Source: Chrysemys picta bellii (lineage: Eukaryota; Chordata; Testudines; Emydidae). Taken from it: a DNA stretch of 64,000 nucleotides. The first letter of the stretch is position 1; every line of letters starts with the position of its first letter. Below the pieces are notes generated by a model. That model was not told where the DNA came from and made no database searches. It was given only the letters and a program-made list of their open reading frames with translations. The DNA is taken from positions 3,720,001-3,784,000 of the forward strand of contig NC_088800.1 in the NCBI RefSeq assembly GCF_011386835.1, read 5' to 3'. Made by a program: the position numbers and the translations under genes. Shown here piece by piece: positions 36,838 through 48,000 of the stretch.

Positions 36838-38799
36838 AGAGAAAAGAAAAGAATTTTCAATTCTCTTGGGCTAGAAAACCACTCCTGCCTTTTACTAAGA
36901 AGAGGATCTTCAGTGATCTGGGTGTTTTCCTCCTTATTCCACAGCCCATTCTTCTTGGAATCAGACTTTTTCCTGTGGTGACTCACCACTAAAAATATCC
37001 TTTTCCCCCATGTAAAATCCAGGATCTTTTATCTGTTATAATCTCAGGGTAGGATCCATCAGCCCCTCAACTCTCAAAGTTTCATACAAAACTTACCGCC
37101 CCTGCTGCTTGTTCCAGTATTTTCAGCTGCCTGCTTTACTGCAAGGAAGATCTACTCAGGCATGTTCCATCTGAGCCGACACCCTCGTGCAAAGGCAGGC
37201 CATCCAAACGTACGTTAATCCATTTTAACTCCCTTAACTGGTGCTTTGGGCTCAAAACTTACCTTTGGTCAGGACTAAGTGAAAGTCAGTCTGGGGGCCT
37301 TTTTTGAATCCATGTAGACATTATCATGCTCATCACACACCTAGCCACCATAGATGATTTTTGCTAACGAATCTGAGAATAGGAGTAAAAAGCTAGTTGC
37401 AAATGTTGACTGAATGACACTCAGACCTTGCCCAGCATTATACCTTGCTCTACCCCCACTATTAAGCTCACTTCCTTGAACACAAATTTGCTCCCAACTG
37501 AAACGATTCTATCAGTGCCTTTGATCTCTAGCAGCTCTGGTTACAGTTGTCTTGGTTATATAAAAGAAAAAGGCAGGTAATCCAGTGCACTTGATTCCAG
37601 GGTTATCATTGAATGCTTTGTTTCAAGCATTTACATTCTTAGTATGTAAAACAGAAATGAAAATAAATTACACAGTATTCCTATGGGATTCATAAGTCAA
37701 TGCTGAAATATAGTAGACTGAATAAAGACTTGCTAAAGCAGAATGGATATGTTGTACAGACTGCCACCTGCTGGGCAATTTCTGATGAAAAACAACACAG
37801 GTGTAAGAACTTTCTAGTCCTGCACTTTTACAAAACCTACATCTAGGCCTGCAAGTCATTAGAAACATAAATCCTGCACATATACATAATTGTAAAAAGC
37901 CACTGGATTACAAAGACCATCTCCAGCTAGTCTCACTAATAACATAATGGTTGCAAAACAAAAGTATTTGTGCTGATGTTGGCAGAAATGCTAATCAACT
38001 CATTAATCATCACTGAAACACCAGCCATAATTGGGCTGAATACATGTTGATGCAAGAGGCTTTGGAGAACAGCTCTCTCATCTTACACATGAGAATTTTT
38101 TTTTAAAGAAACATTTGCATAAGCCTAATATTGAGACATAAATAACTGCTAAAAAGATAAAGGAGAATTTCCATTCTGTAGAAAGTTTTATACGTAGTTA
38201 AGAAATCAAGAAAAACCAGAAGTTATTAAAGTGATTTAAGACTTGCGTAAGCAAGATTTTTTTTCCTTCAAAAGGTTGGTATATATGCCCTAGTTGGTCG
38301 TGAACTGAAATAAGTATAAATGTACCTTCAGTCATTTCCATTGGAAGGGACTCATTGGTTATTTTTAAAGCACTGCAGGTGGACGTGGCATTGTACTAGA
38401 GCGGCTCTAAAACCAAGGAAACCAGGAAAAAATTCAAAGTTGTTCCCATTTCAAGAGTTTCAAAATGGATCCATTTCCCTTTTTATTTTTTTAACTGAGG
38501 TGGTTTTCAAACTTGTTTGCCAAAACCCCACTTTTCAGATGAAAATGCTGTGTCCAATAAATACAAAATTGATAACCATTTTTGGGGAAAAAATTGAAAA
38601 CCAGGAAACAAATTTTTTTTTTAATTTACCAATAGTTTCCCTGGGGGGAGGGGAGAGGCTATTTTTCAACAACAGCAAAAATAAATAAAAGCTGAGGACT
38701 AGGACCAGCTCTACATTTTACCAACGAGGTAGCAAGTCACAGTGAAAATCACAGCAAAGGGTGACAGCTGGTTGGGGAAGGGACTTAAGGTATGCCTGC

Positions 38800-39180
38800 C
38801 TCCATTGATTGATTGAAAGAGCCAAGCCCCTGCGGTGTGTGCGCGTTCTCCAGAGGAGTGTTTTGCTTTAGATAAGTTTCTGCACAGCCTGAGGGAGCAG
38901 AGGCCAGCAGGCGGGTGGGAGTGGTGAGCCGGAGGTCAGCGGGAAGGGAAGACTAGACGGAATTGAGCGTTGAAGAGGGATTTAAAAGCGCAGGCCAGCG
39001 ACTGCGTAGGCCCCTGGAGCAGGGAAGGCGGCACAGTTGACTAGGGGCATAGGAGACCAGCTCGACGCGTCAGGGAAGCAGGAGAAGCGGAGGTTTGAGA
39101 GCGAGGTCTTACCCAAACCGCCATCGTTCTAGAGCAGCCCGAGCGCTGCAGATTCTCACCGGCACAGTAAGTTGCTTTTC
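38800..39180 (+). promoter_or_regulatory. Possible intergenic promoter with first exon
   Basis: A CpG-rich patch inside AT-rich intergenic DNA. It has a TATA-like TTTAAAAG at 38982-38989, and a strong donor-like site GGCACA/GTAAGT at 39167, about 155 bp downstream of the expected start. The interval has no good open frame, so a non-coding first exon would fit. An LTR or other repeat remnant is the main alternative. This is inference from composition and short motifs only. Confidence 0.3.
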
Positions 39181-39514
39181 TCCTACTGTTTTAGTCAGGT
39201 TTGGCCTCCATTTGCCTCAGCACTTCACCCCTTCGTCCTCTGCCTTCACCTTCTGCCCAGCAGTACAGAGGGGCACCCTCAACTTTTGGGCCACCTCCCC
39301 ACCCCCCCATGGGGCCTCCCCATCCCCCCATTTCTCACTTTCTGCTCCTGCAGAGACAGACAGGCTCCCCCCTCAGTGGCCCAGGCCTCGGGCAAAGGCT
39401 CCCCCACCGCCACCCCATCCACCATGGGGCCTGGGGGTTTTGGTAGACATTCACTATCCCCGCTTACCTGCCCCAGACCAGTCACCGCGGTGAGGGAGAG
39501 GGCTAGACCCCAAG

Positions 39515-40104
39515 CAGGGCCGGCTCTAACATTTTTGCTGCCCCAGGCAAAAAAGAAGAGCGCCACCACGCCGTAACATCTGCCCCCCCCTCCAAGTACC
39601 ACGCCACTGACCTTCCCCACCCCCCTCACCGCTGAAACCCCCGCCCCCCGCATGTCACTCCGTGGCCGGCCAAACCCCTGTCCCCCCCCCCAAGCGCCGG
39701 GTCGCCCAAAACCCCCAGAGCGCCGGGCTGCCCAAACCCCCTCCCCCTCGAGCACCTCGCCGGGCCGCCCAAACCTCCTCCCCCCGAGCGCCGCACTGGC
39801 CAGCCCAACCCCCCCCCCCCCCCCCCCGAGCGCCGCGCTGGCCAAACCCCCGCCCCCATCCCCAGCGCCGCACTGGCCAAACCCCCATGCCCCCCCTCCC
39901 GAGCGCCAGGCCGGGTCGCCCAAACCCCTGCCCCCCCCCTCCCCCCAGCGCCACGCCGCTGAAATAAAAAAAAACAACCCTCGAGCGCTGCCCTGCGAAT
40001 AAAAAACACCGTGAGCGCCCCCCGCCACCCCAACAGTGGCCGCCCCTTATAAGGTGCCGCCCCCAAGCACGTGCTTGGTTGGCTGGTGCCTGGAGCCGGC
40101 CCTG
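39515..40104. mobile_element. hAT-like non-autonomous element, 590 bp, with perfect 8-bp TSD
   Basis: The ends CAGGGCCGGCTC and GAGCCGGCCCTG form a 12-bp perfect inverted repeat, flanked by exact ACCCCAAG copies at 39507-39514 and 40105-40112. The right part (GGTGCCGCCCCCAAGCACGT, GCTTGGTTGGCTGGTGCC) matches a turtle repeat I recall. The middle, about 39640-39960, is a GC-rich tandem array, listed separately, which generates long spurious frames on both strands. No transposase is present. Confidence 0.9.
39640..39965. repeat. GC-rich tandem array inside the hAT-like element
   Basis: Units contain GAGCGCC(G)...CTGGCC or GCCGGGCTG, then CCCAAACCCCC and a run of C. Starts of AGCGCCG-like motifs at 39719, 39786, 39828, 39861 and 39901 give a period of about 33-67 bp with variable C tracts, one of them about 18 C long (39810-39827). 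It translates into repetitive Pro- or Gly-rich frames that are not genes. Confidence 0.75.
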
Positions 40105-41690
40105 ACCCCAAGCACAGGAGAGGCAACCCTGCTAGCCTCCATGTCCCAAACAATCACTTACCAGGCTGGGTTGGAGGGTTAGCACAGGCCCACGTGAGCC
40201 TGTCAGGCAGCTGAGAAACGCAGGTCAGCTGAAGATGGAGGAGCAGGTCCCTTTCCTTTCCCAGGGTGTGTGGCCAGAGCAAGCTGCAAGTGACCTTGCA
40301 GGAGAGCCGTGGGGCTTTTGATAGTGCCAGCTTCTTCTCTGAGGGAGCGAGCGTGATGGAGGGGGGGCCCCCAGGCATGTATTAATGGTGTGGTGGCCTT
40401 GGTCTTCCTGCTCCACAATAGCCTCTCCCACAAGCTTCAAAATCCAACCTGAACGCAGCTCTGCGCTGGAGGGGAAAAGCTGAGGCAACTACCACCTCTC
40501 GGCCCCCAGAATCCTAGAGATTCAAATTGAACAGAGCACCTCAAGGGCCTGCATCAACACCAAGCCAGGGGTAACCCTAGGCAGAAGGTAACAAAATGCA
40601 ATTGGCCTGGCCCTAAAGGTCAAGAGCGGACAAGTTCTGCAGCCAGAGTGTTTGCTTCAATCTCTGCTAGCAGTAGCGTCCGCACCACTGGCCTGGCTAA
40701 CCTGGGTTGGCTCTAGCCCTAGGTAAACCAGCAAATAGCAGGTCAGCCCAGACTTATTACACATTCAGCTGCCCTAAACACTTGCCTCGGTCTTTCTGGT
40801 TTGAGCCCCTCCTGGGGGTTGCAGAATCTGGAGCACCTTGGAGTGTTATTTGCATACTCCACAGCACATCCTTCCTTCATGAAATGGCTGCCGAACGCTA
40901 CGTAGCTTCCAAAGCCCCTCTGAGTCCACCTGCACCTTTTCTTTTAATTAACTCCATTGGTGCAGCCTCTCCTTAACCACATGCTTATTTAAGCATTCAG
41001 AATAAACGACTCCAAGGAGCAATCAACGGGTAGACCCAGCTGCCAAACGGTAAGTCAGTGTGCTTGGGAAAGACTCAGGTTCTCTCTCAATGCCTTATAA
41101 GGGCCTAATTTGGCAAGTGGCCTCAAGTCCACTTCTACTTTATCATCTGCTCATCCAGTTAACAGGGATAATCAGCTACTTAGACAAGTCACGTGCATAA
41201 AGTTAGCAACAGGTGTAAGATATTAACTGTCTCCTCAGTGGCTCTCCAGAGGGCAGGTTCATTGGATTGAAATATAATTCGGATAGTCCTTGAATCCCTT
41301 CGTTTTGGTGTACAACACGGGGAATTGGGTGCTTAACTGCCTTGTGTGCCGTTAAAAATCCTCCAGCCTCATCTTTTTAGTAGGGGTCCAGAGGCTGTAC
41401 AGTTTTGGGGAGAAAGTCTTAAGTTCTTATTAAACTTCTCTGGTTAGGCTGCGTGAGTTAGCAAACCCTCAGCTCCCTGCCGCTGCATGCCCACAGGTAG
41501 TTCTTGCAAGCTTATTCCATGTCTGTCTCCTGCAGCATGACATTCGATAGCATACCTGGATTTTGCTCCTCTAAACCTGACTCGTTCTAAATTTTGAAAG
41601 AACTAGTTGCTCGCGCCAAACATCTTGTTGCTACAAATGAAAACTCAAAGGAGACTTTGCCACTCGCAAGGTTTGGTATCTTGAAAACAT

Positions 41691-43071
41691 TTTATTTCAT
41701 CACTTTTGTGGTAACATAAATAATAGCGAATGACAGCACTTTTAATGTAAGGGAGGGGAAGCATTAGGTGCGGAGCACAATGTAAAGTAACGGGGGGGAA
41801 AAAACTTGTTGCACTGATACTGCTAGGGATAGTCCTACTTGATTTAAGTGAAAATATATATAGGTAAACTAGCAGTATTTTGGTGTCTTTCCCTGTATTA
41901 TGGGCCTAATTCACAAAAATGTCATTGTGTACATATATTGGGTATATATAATTTATTGTGCAGTTTAAACCCTCTGCAGTTCTATCGGTAGGAACAGATA
42001 TGCAGAACAGACACACAGATGACATACCGAGTTCCCAGACATCAAACGTCTTTGAACCAGGGTTCCACAGGAGAGGTTACCACTAACTTGGCAACATTTA
42101 CTACTGAACAAGAGGGTGTTCTAAGACAGTTATGGGAAGAGAGCAATGGCAAGTTCCTTTGCTGCTTGTCATTTGCATACCATTATGGCAGTGTTATCAC
42201 CACTATGTTTCCAGGAGGAAGTAGGACTCTAAGGTCCCTATTAGCAGATCAGGGAAGATAGACCCACTACATTTAGGAAACCTAGGATCGTTTTAAAAAC
42301 AAACAAACCGTATATACAACCAGCCCCCATCCCGCTAAGGAGAGTGACTGGTTTCCATACAGATAAACCTAAGAAAGTGACAAATTAAGGTCTTATAGGA
42401 GTGTAGCAATTGACCAAGGGACTTGAACATTTGACCATCAGGCCAATTTCTAAGACCCTGACTTCAAATTTTGCCACCTTTCCCCAGAAAAGGAAACTTG
42501 CAACAAGTGTCAGGGCAAAGGGCAGGTTTTCCTGAACCTCCTTTAAACAAAGGCCAGGGCAAGAGGATTTGGAGAGAACATTTGTGAATTAAGCGCTATA
42601 GTTTAGGTCATAGTTAAGTGAATTAAAATTCCAGTTTTGTAGGCTGTGTGCATTCTTTGTCAGGCTTTGCATAGGAAAAAGTTAATAGCAATAAACCATA
42701 TTGCTTTCTTAAGGACACCCTGTATTCTCTTTTCATTCTCTCTCCATTTCAAGTTAAATTTAAGTTGTGCCCTATTGGTTAGTTCCGTAGTCTTTAGATA
42801 TAGAGAAAAATTGCTCTTCTACTTACTCCACGAAAAATGCTGGGATATAAATACATACCCAGCTTCCTTTCATGCAGTTATTTTCGGTTATAGTGTACAG
42901 GTCTTTCTTTTTAGTGCTAGATAAGACTACAAGGACATATTTCCAGTTAGCATGTGGACTCTTGGCAGGTCATTTGACTTCTGGCTCATATTCTGTGTAA
43001 GTGGATACAGTAAAATAAAAGAGCAAGTATAAACAAAGAAAGTTTATTTATAAAATGTCCCTTGAGGTTAA
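41691..43071 (-). other. CORO2B: CORO2B 3' UTR, probable extent
   Basis: Downstream of the stop on the - strand, AATAAA (TTTATT on +) occurs at 43043-43048, only 24 nt past the stop, and at 41951-41956 and 41691-41696. The last is followed by T/G-rich transcript sequence and gives a 1.4-kb UTR, in line with the long UTR of the family. Which site is used cannot be decided from sequence. Confidence 0.45.
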
Positions 43072-43203
43072 TTAATTATTCTTCGGGCTGTTACGTAGGT
43101 TTTTCAACTCCAGCTGTAGTTGTCGAATTCTTACGTCTTTCTGCGAAAGCTCATCTTTCAACCGTCGGATCTCGTCTTGTTGTCGAAAGAACATTCTGAG
43201 GAG
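43072..43203 (-). CDS. CORO2B: CORO2B last coding exon (coiled coil and stop)
   Basis: 132 nt, acceptor TTTTAAG, phase 0. It encodes LLRMFFRQQDEIRRLKDEL, then a heptad-patterned segment ending NLRNSPKNN and TAA (43074-43072). The Leu/Ile spacing fits the parallel coiled coil that oligomerises coronins. Confidence 0.95.
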   Translation of the reverse strand, partial: LLRMFFRQQDEIRRLKDELSQKDVRIRQLQLELKNLRNSPKNN

Positions 43204-45019
43204 CTTAAAAGAAAGAAAAAAAAATAGGTGTACAACATTGTGTTAACATTTATAATATCTGCTTTCCCCGACGGCTTCATGCCTTTCCTGCCAACTGTCA
43301 GAGAACCTGCCTTCAATTCATGTCATTACACTGTTCCTTTTGAAAGATCAGTTTACCGGCAATATTCCATTGATGTGCCCTGTCCATTTTCATGGTAACT
43401 CAGTTAATTCACATCGTATGGCTCAACAGCTCAGTTTGTGAAAAGAAATTCAATATTGGATTCAGTGTAAATGTTTCCCCACAGCCTTTAAGTGTAGCAC
43501 AGAGAACAATCGTTTATTAAAAACTGTTAGGAAATTAATCCAGTTCATTTTGTATGCTCTCTGCTTAAACCTCAGCAAAGTCCTGTGGGTTGAAGTTTGA
43601 TCCAGGGAAACACACACATGGATTTTCACAGCTCGGGAAGAAAAGTAGAGATGCACAAATTGATGTGTTTATATGCAACAATCTTGGATGTGTGCAGTTG
43701 CTCTCTGTCAGAGAAAGTCATGACCTCATCTATGGTCATGTGCCCTATATTGATAACAGATGGAGATTTTTATTTAGTTAAGTTGCTAGGAGTCTGGTTT
43801 CAGAGGCAGAGGGTCAGAGTTCAGTCCCCCACAGTTGGTGTGAAGTTCCAGGTGGCTATGTTGTGCATCTTAACAACAACCCTGCAGTTCCTAGATGATT
43901 ACAAACTTGTTACAATACTGTACAAAGAACTGTTTATAAGTTACACCATCTACATGGAAAATACAGTGAAAGCCACTGATGCCAGAAACTAGGATGGCAC
44001 ATGGAAGCCAAGCTGGCAGAAGGGACACCGGAATAGTTCAATGCACTCTGTGGTCAAGGGAGGCTAGGAGTGGCGACAATTATGACAATTGGGGTAAAAC
44101 ACAGTCTACTATTTTCTACTGAAATTAATGGGAAGACGTTGATTGAAAACTCTCTGGAGCAGGACCACCTTGTTCAGTGCTTGTCCTGGTCCTCGACCGG
44201 GTCAGCTAGGTGTTACTGCAGTACAGAATGACATCTGCGGCATAAAATCAGGCCTCTGTGGTATTCAGTAGGATCAGAAAATTCAGCAGACCTTACCAGC
44301 TGTTTTCTTACTATTTCCAAGAGAGGTTTTGCACTGCATAAGCTTTAAGCACAAGGCTGAGATCTTGGCCATTCAAAGCCATAAGTCAACACCCATTGCT
44401 TACCTCATTCTCTGTCCTGGGGGGCACGTTTTCTAACAAATCTATTCCATTGACAACAACACTTTTTTTCTCTCTTATTGGTGCCTTAAAGACAACTTTG
44501 GATGCCTTCTTATAGCCCTCCTTCAAAGACATCAAGATGGGATCTATGTGAGATGGTAAAATAAAGGAGGATGTTAACACGTGCTCTGCTACAGGACATG
44601 TGTATATATCCCTCCCCTATCGTCCTACCTTAACATTCACTACCTGTCAGTTGCTACAACAGTGTGTTTTCATGGTGACTGGACTGGACAGGCCTTGGAC
44701 TGACAGTCAGGAGACCTGGGTTCTAATCCAGCTCTTCTACTGACCAGCTGTGCAACCCTGGCAAGTCACTGCCCCCGGCCCCGTACCTCTTTCCCTTCCC
44801 ATCCTTTGTCTTGTCTAAATAGACTCCCAACTTTTTGGAACATGAACTTTCTCACTATGACCTTGTCCAGACTAGAAAAAAAGCCATGGTTGGTTGGTTT
44901 TTTTAATCGGGTTAGCTAAAAAGATTTGAAACACCACTTGGTAATGCAATGCTAAAGAGACCAGCACCTGGGGCAGACACAGCCTAAGTGGTGCTTCAGA
45001 GCATGTTAACTAGCTTGAA

Positions 45020-45052
<33 letters not shown>

Positions 45053-48000
45053 CTCACATACATACACACACTTTTCCCATGCTCACACAAGGCCTATATT
45101 TTCAGTTGGAGCAACTAGGCACTACTTTAACACAAATAAAACTTACTTATAGATGGCGCTCAAAAGCATTCAACGACCTCCTTACCCCCTCTCCCCCCAC
45201 AGCTTACTAGCTCTAAAATGGTTCCCGTGGGTTTATGTACACGAAGTACATACACACACAGCACCTATGCACCCACCATCACATTATCTGGTGGCCAATG
45301 CAAAGTATGGAAAGTGCCCAAGGCTGAGTATGGATTTAGACATATTTCACAGTGAGGCTCAGAGATCAATTCTGTTTACATGTCCAATAGACGTGCAGTA
45401 GGTACTCATGCAGTGTTCATTCTTTTACCTCTGTTCATTCCACTCAGCCATTCGTCTGGTGTCAGGGCTGGTTCTATACCTGGCGTCATCGGGTAAATAT
45501 CCTCTTGGTATGTTTCTGACTGGAAGTGAGGAAGAATAAAGAGTGGCTGTCTTCATAACGTTTGTTCCCAATTGTAACTATGCGTTGCAAAGAGCCATAA
45601 GCAAGTTTTCTTACAACCCCGGCCAACGGTAACTTAGCCATTCAATAGCATCCCAGGAAAAATACTTAACTGCCTTTTCACCATTAACTTTAAATGGGAA
45701 ATAAAGAGTCCTGTTCCCTGCCTATTAAATTCATGTTCTGAAAGAAAATTATACTCCAGCAGTACTGAGCATTTGAGCTGTAGACAGACTAATGAATATT
45801 ATCCAGCTGAACTGGGAGGCTTTGGAAGGGCATCGCCTCTGGCCTGTTGGAAAGGGTGCTCCCTGCTGCTGCACAGACCGGTCAGGGAACGCTAAGTGCA
45901 CAAAGCATACGGTTACATATTGTAGTTCCCACTTCAAAGCACGAGCCAGTTAAGTCAAGGAGCACCCACTCTGGCCACATATGGCATAAAGAAGAACAGC
46001 CCAGGGGAAAACACCAAGGAAAGTTGTCCACAAGGGTAATTTGCCTTTCCCCTCCTCTCCACATTTCTGCTTGCTGAAGATTAGCAAATTCAGGGCAATG
46101 AGAATGAAGCTCTATTGAGTCACCTCTGTTTGGAAAAATACAGACTCAGTCCTAAACCTGAACATGGCTCGTAGCTTTGTTTCAGATTTCATACAGTTGG
46201 ACAAAGCAGGAAAAGCCAGCACTGAATACTGCTCCCAACACACGGAGATGTGAGTTGAACTTGGGATGGATCTCTAACCCTAGATGTGGGACAGTCCTTT
46301 GTCACACATTTCAAAAGACCCAGTTAATTTCACACAAAATGATGGCAGCAGAAGTTAGAAAAAATGATGGCGTCGGTTCTTTAAAGAACTTTCCATAAGC
46401 ACAGAGTTCAGACTTAGCATTGCTGTATGTTAGAAAAGCAGTTTTTAGCAAGATGTGAGTTTGGATCTAAAATGTGTAATTGATATAAATGAGAGGTCAC
46501 AGAGAGATCTACCCATCGAAGAAGACAGATGTTATCCACAGCCAGGAAAAAGCAACCCCATGATGTTTGAGATGCAACTCAGGAAAATGTCTAGCATGGT
46601 CAGAGTACAGAATGTAAGATGTGTGGTTGTTGTGGACAGTGATATAAACCATCAGGGGCTTAATTCACTAGATACAGTTTGCCAAGGTCCTTTTGACATT
46701 TACTGTATTTCATCCAAATGATTCTGCTCTGTGCAAGTCAGAGCAGGATTCCTAGTGTGGTCTCAAAAGGTAAAAGTTCAGTAACTGAGTCTCCCAGCTC
46801 CTTCCCTGTGCATCATTTTAATAGAGAATACGGCAGTCTTTGACGTACCCGAGTAACAGAAATAGAATTCCCCCGGCACACCGAGTGTTTCCAACTCTGT
46901 GCTTTGAACGTGTTGGGCAGAGATAACGCATCAGAGCATTGGAGTTCCGTACGGGAGTAGGAACAGTGCTGACATGTACTCACCCTCCTTGGCACGATCA
47001 TAGAGATTGGCTCAATCAGACCCTTTAAGGTAACCAGTTTATAGAATCTGAACACCTCACATGCAGACACATCCAGCCCGTGCTTTGGCATCACACCTAT
47101 TAGAGAGTTCACATGTGAGCAAGGGTCTGTCCTTTCATGCCAACAAAGCATTGGAATATTCAAAAGCTCTTGCTCTACAAATTGGTCCGTGAGAAAGGAA
47201 CCAATCTTACTCGCCCCATGCTAGCTGGCTTAGGATACAGTAGCAGTATATAGATCCAATTAGGCATCATGTCGATGGGAAAAGTTCTGACAGCGTAGCT
47301 ACGTTTCAAAGCTGCTGCCGAGAGAACCCTCGTTTCCTACCGTAAATCGTCAGCGCTTTACAAGTCAAGAAAAACAGTCAGTGTGTTCCGCGAGAATGGG
47401 ATTCTCTGTTTTGCTTAAACACAAAGCTAAGTGAGAAGGTGTGCCTTGCAACTTCCCAATGGATACCAGCCTACCACTGCTACCGGCTACATGGAGTTAC
47501 TTATTTAGCTCGAGTAGCAGTGGCCCGTGCTTTGGTGCCCTATCGCTGCAGATGACTCATAGCGGGGGGGGGGGGGAGGAGGGAGGCATTATGTGTATAA
47601 GATAAGGAAGAAATACGGGACCCAATTCTGTGAGGTAGTGACATCAGTGCAAGTTGAGGGCATGCTGCATCTTTCCCAATCAGGCCCAAGGTACGTATAT
47701 ACTTTGCCGAAGCTGCAGCTGCAGCCGGCAAGTGGGGGAAGAGACCACTAGCATGTGGAAAGTGTTATCCCGGATAGGAAAGCTTTGCCAGACAAGTACA
47801 GAAACCCCCACGCAAGCACTGCCCACTGGAGCCTGCAGGCAGCACCGGGGAAAGGGCTGAAGTTAAATATGGGCACAGAGATTTGTTTCGTGATCATGTC
47901 CAGAGTGCAGGGTATTACCACAGCACTGAACTGAGCTGCGAAGCAGAGAGCGACCTCCTTTAATATCCCGTCCCTCGGCGTCATCGGCTTTCCCTGAGCT

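Larger units (their letters stand above)
27208..41690. other. Intergenic region between convergent ANP32A and CORO2B
   Basis: About 14.5 kb between the two 3' ends. It holds the transposon remnants listed separately and a small CpG-rich promoter-like segment at about 38.8-39.2 kb. The longer open frames are either parts of CR1 copies or translations of the GC-rich array at 39.6-40.0 kb. No protein family is recognisable, and 27.2-29.2, 32-33.8, 37-38.7 and 40.1-41.6 kb hold nothing I can name. Confidence 0.7.

Noticed and set aside
39279..40028. 249-codon open frame on the - strand, the longest in the window
   Set aside because: It is a Gly/Ala/Arg-rich translation of the GC-rich tandem array inside a hAT-like element and extends only because the repeat lacks stops; no domain and no start context.
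44692..44770. A tRNA gene suggested by tRNA-like wording
   Set aside because: The match is to the tRNA-derived head of a MIR SINE; there is no complete cloverleaf.
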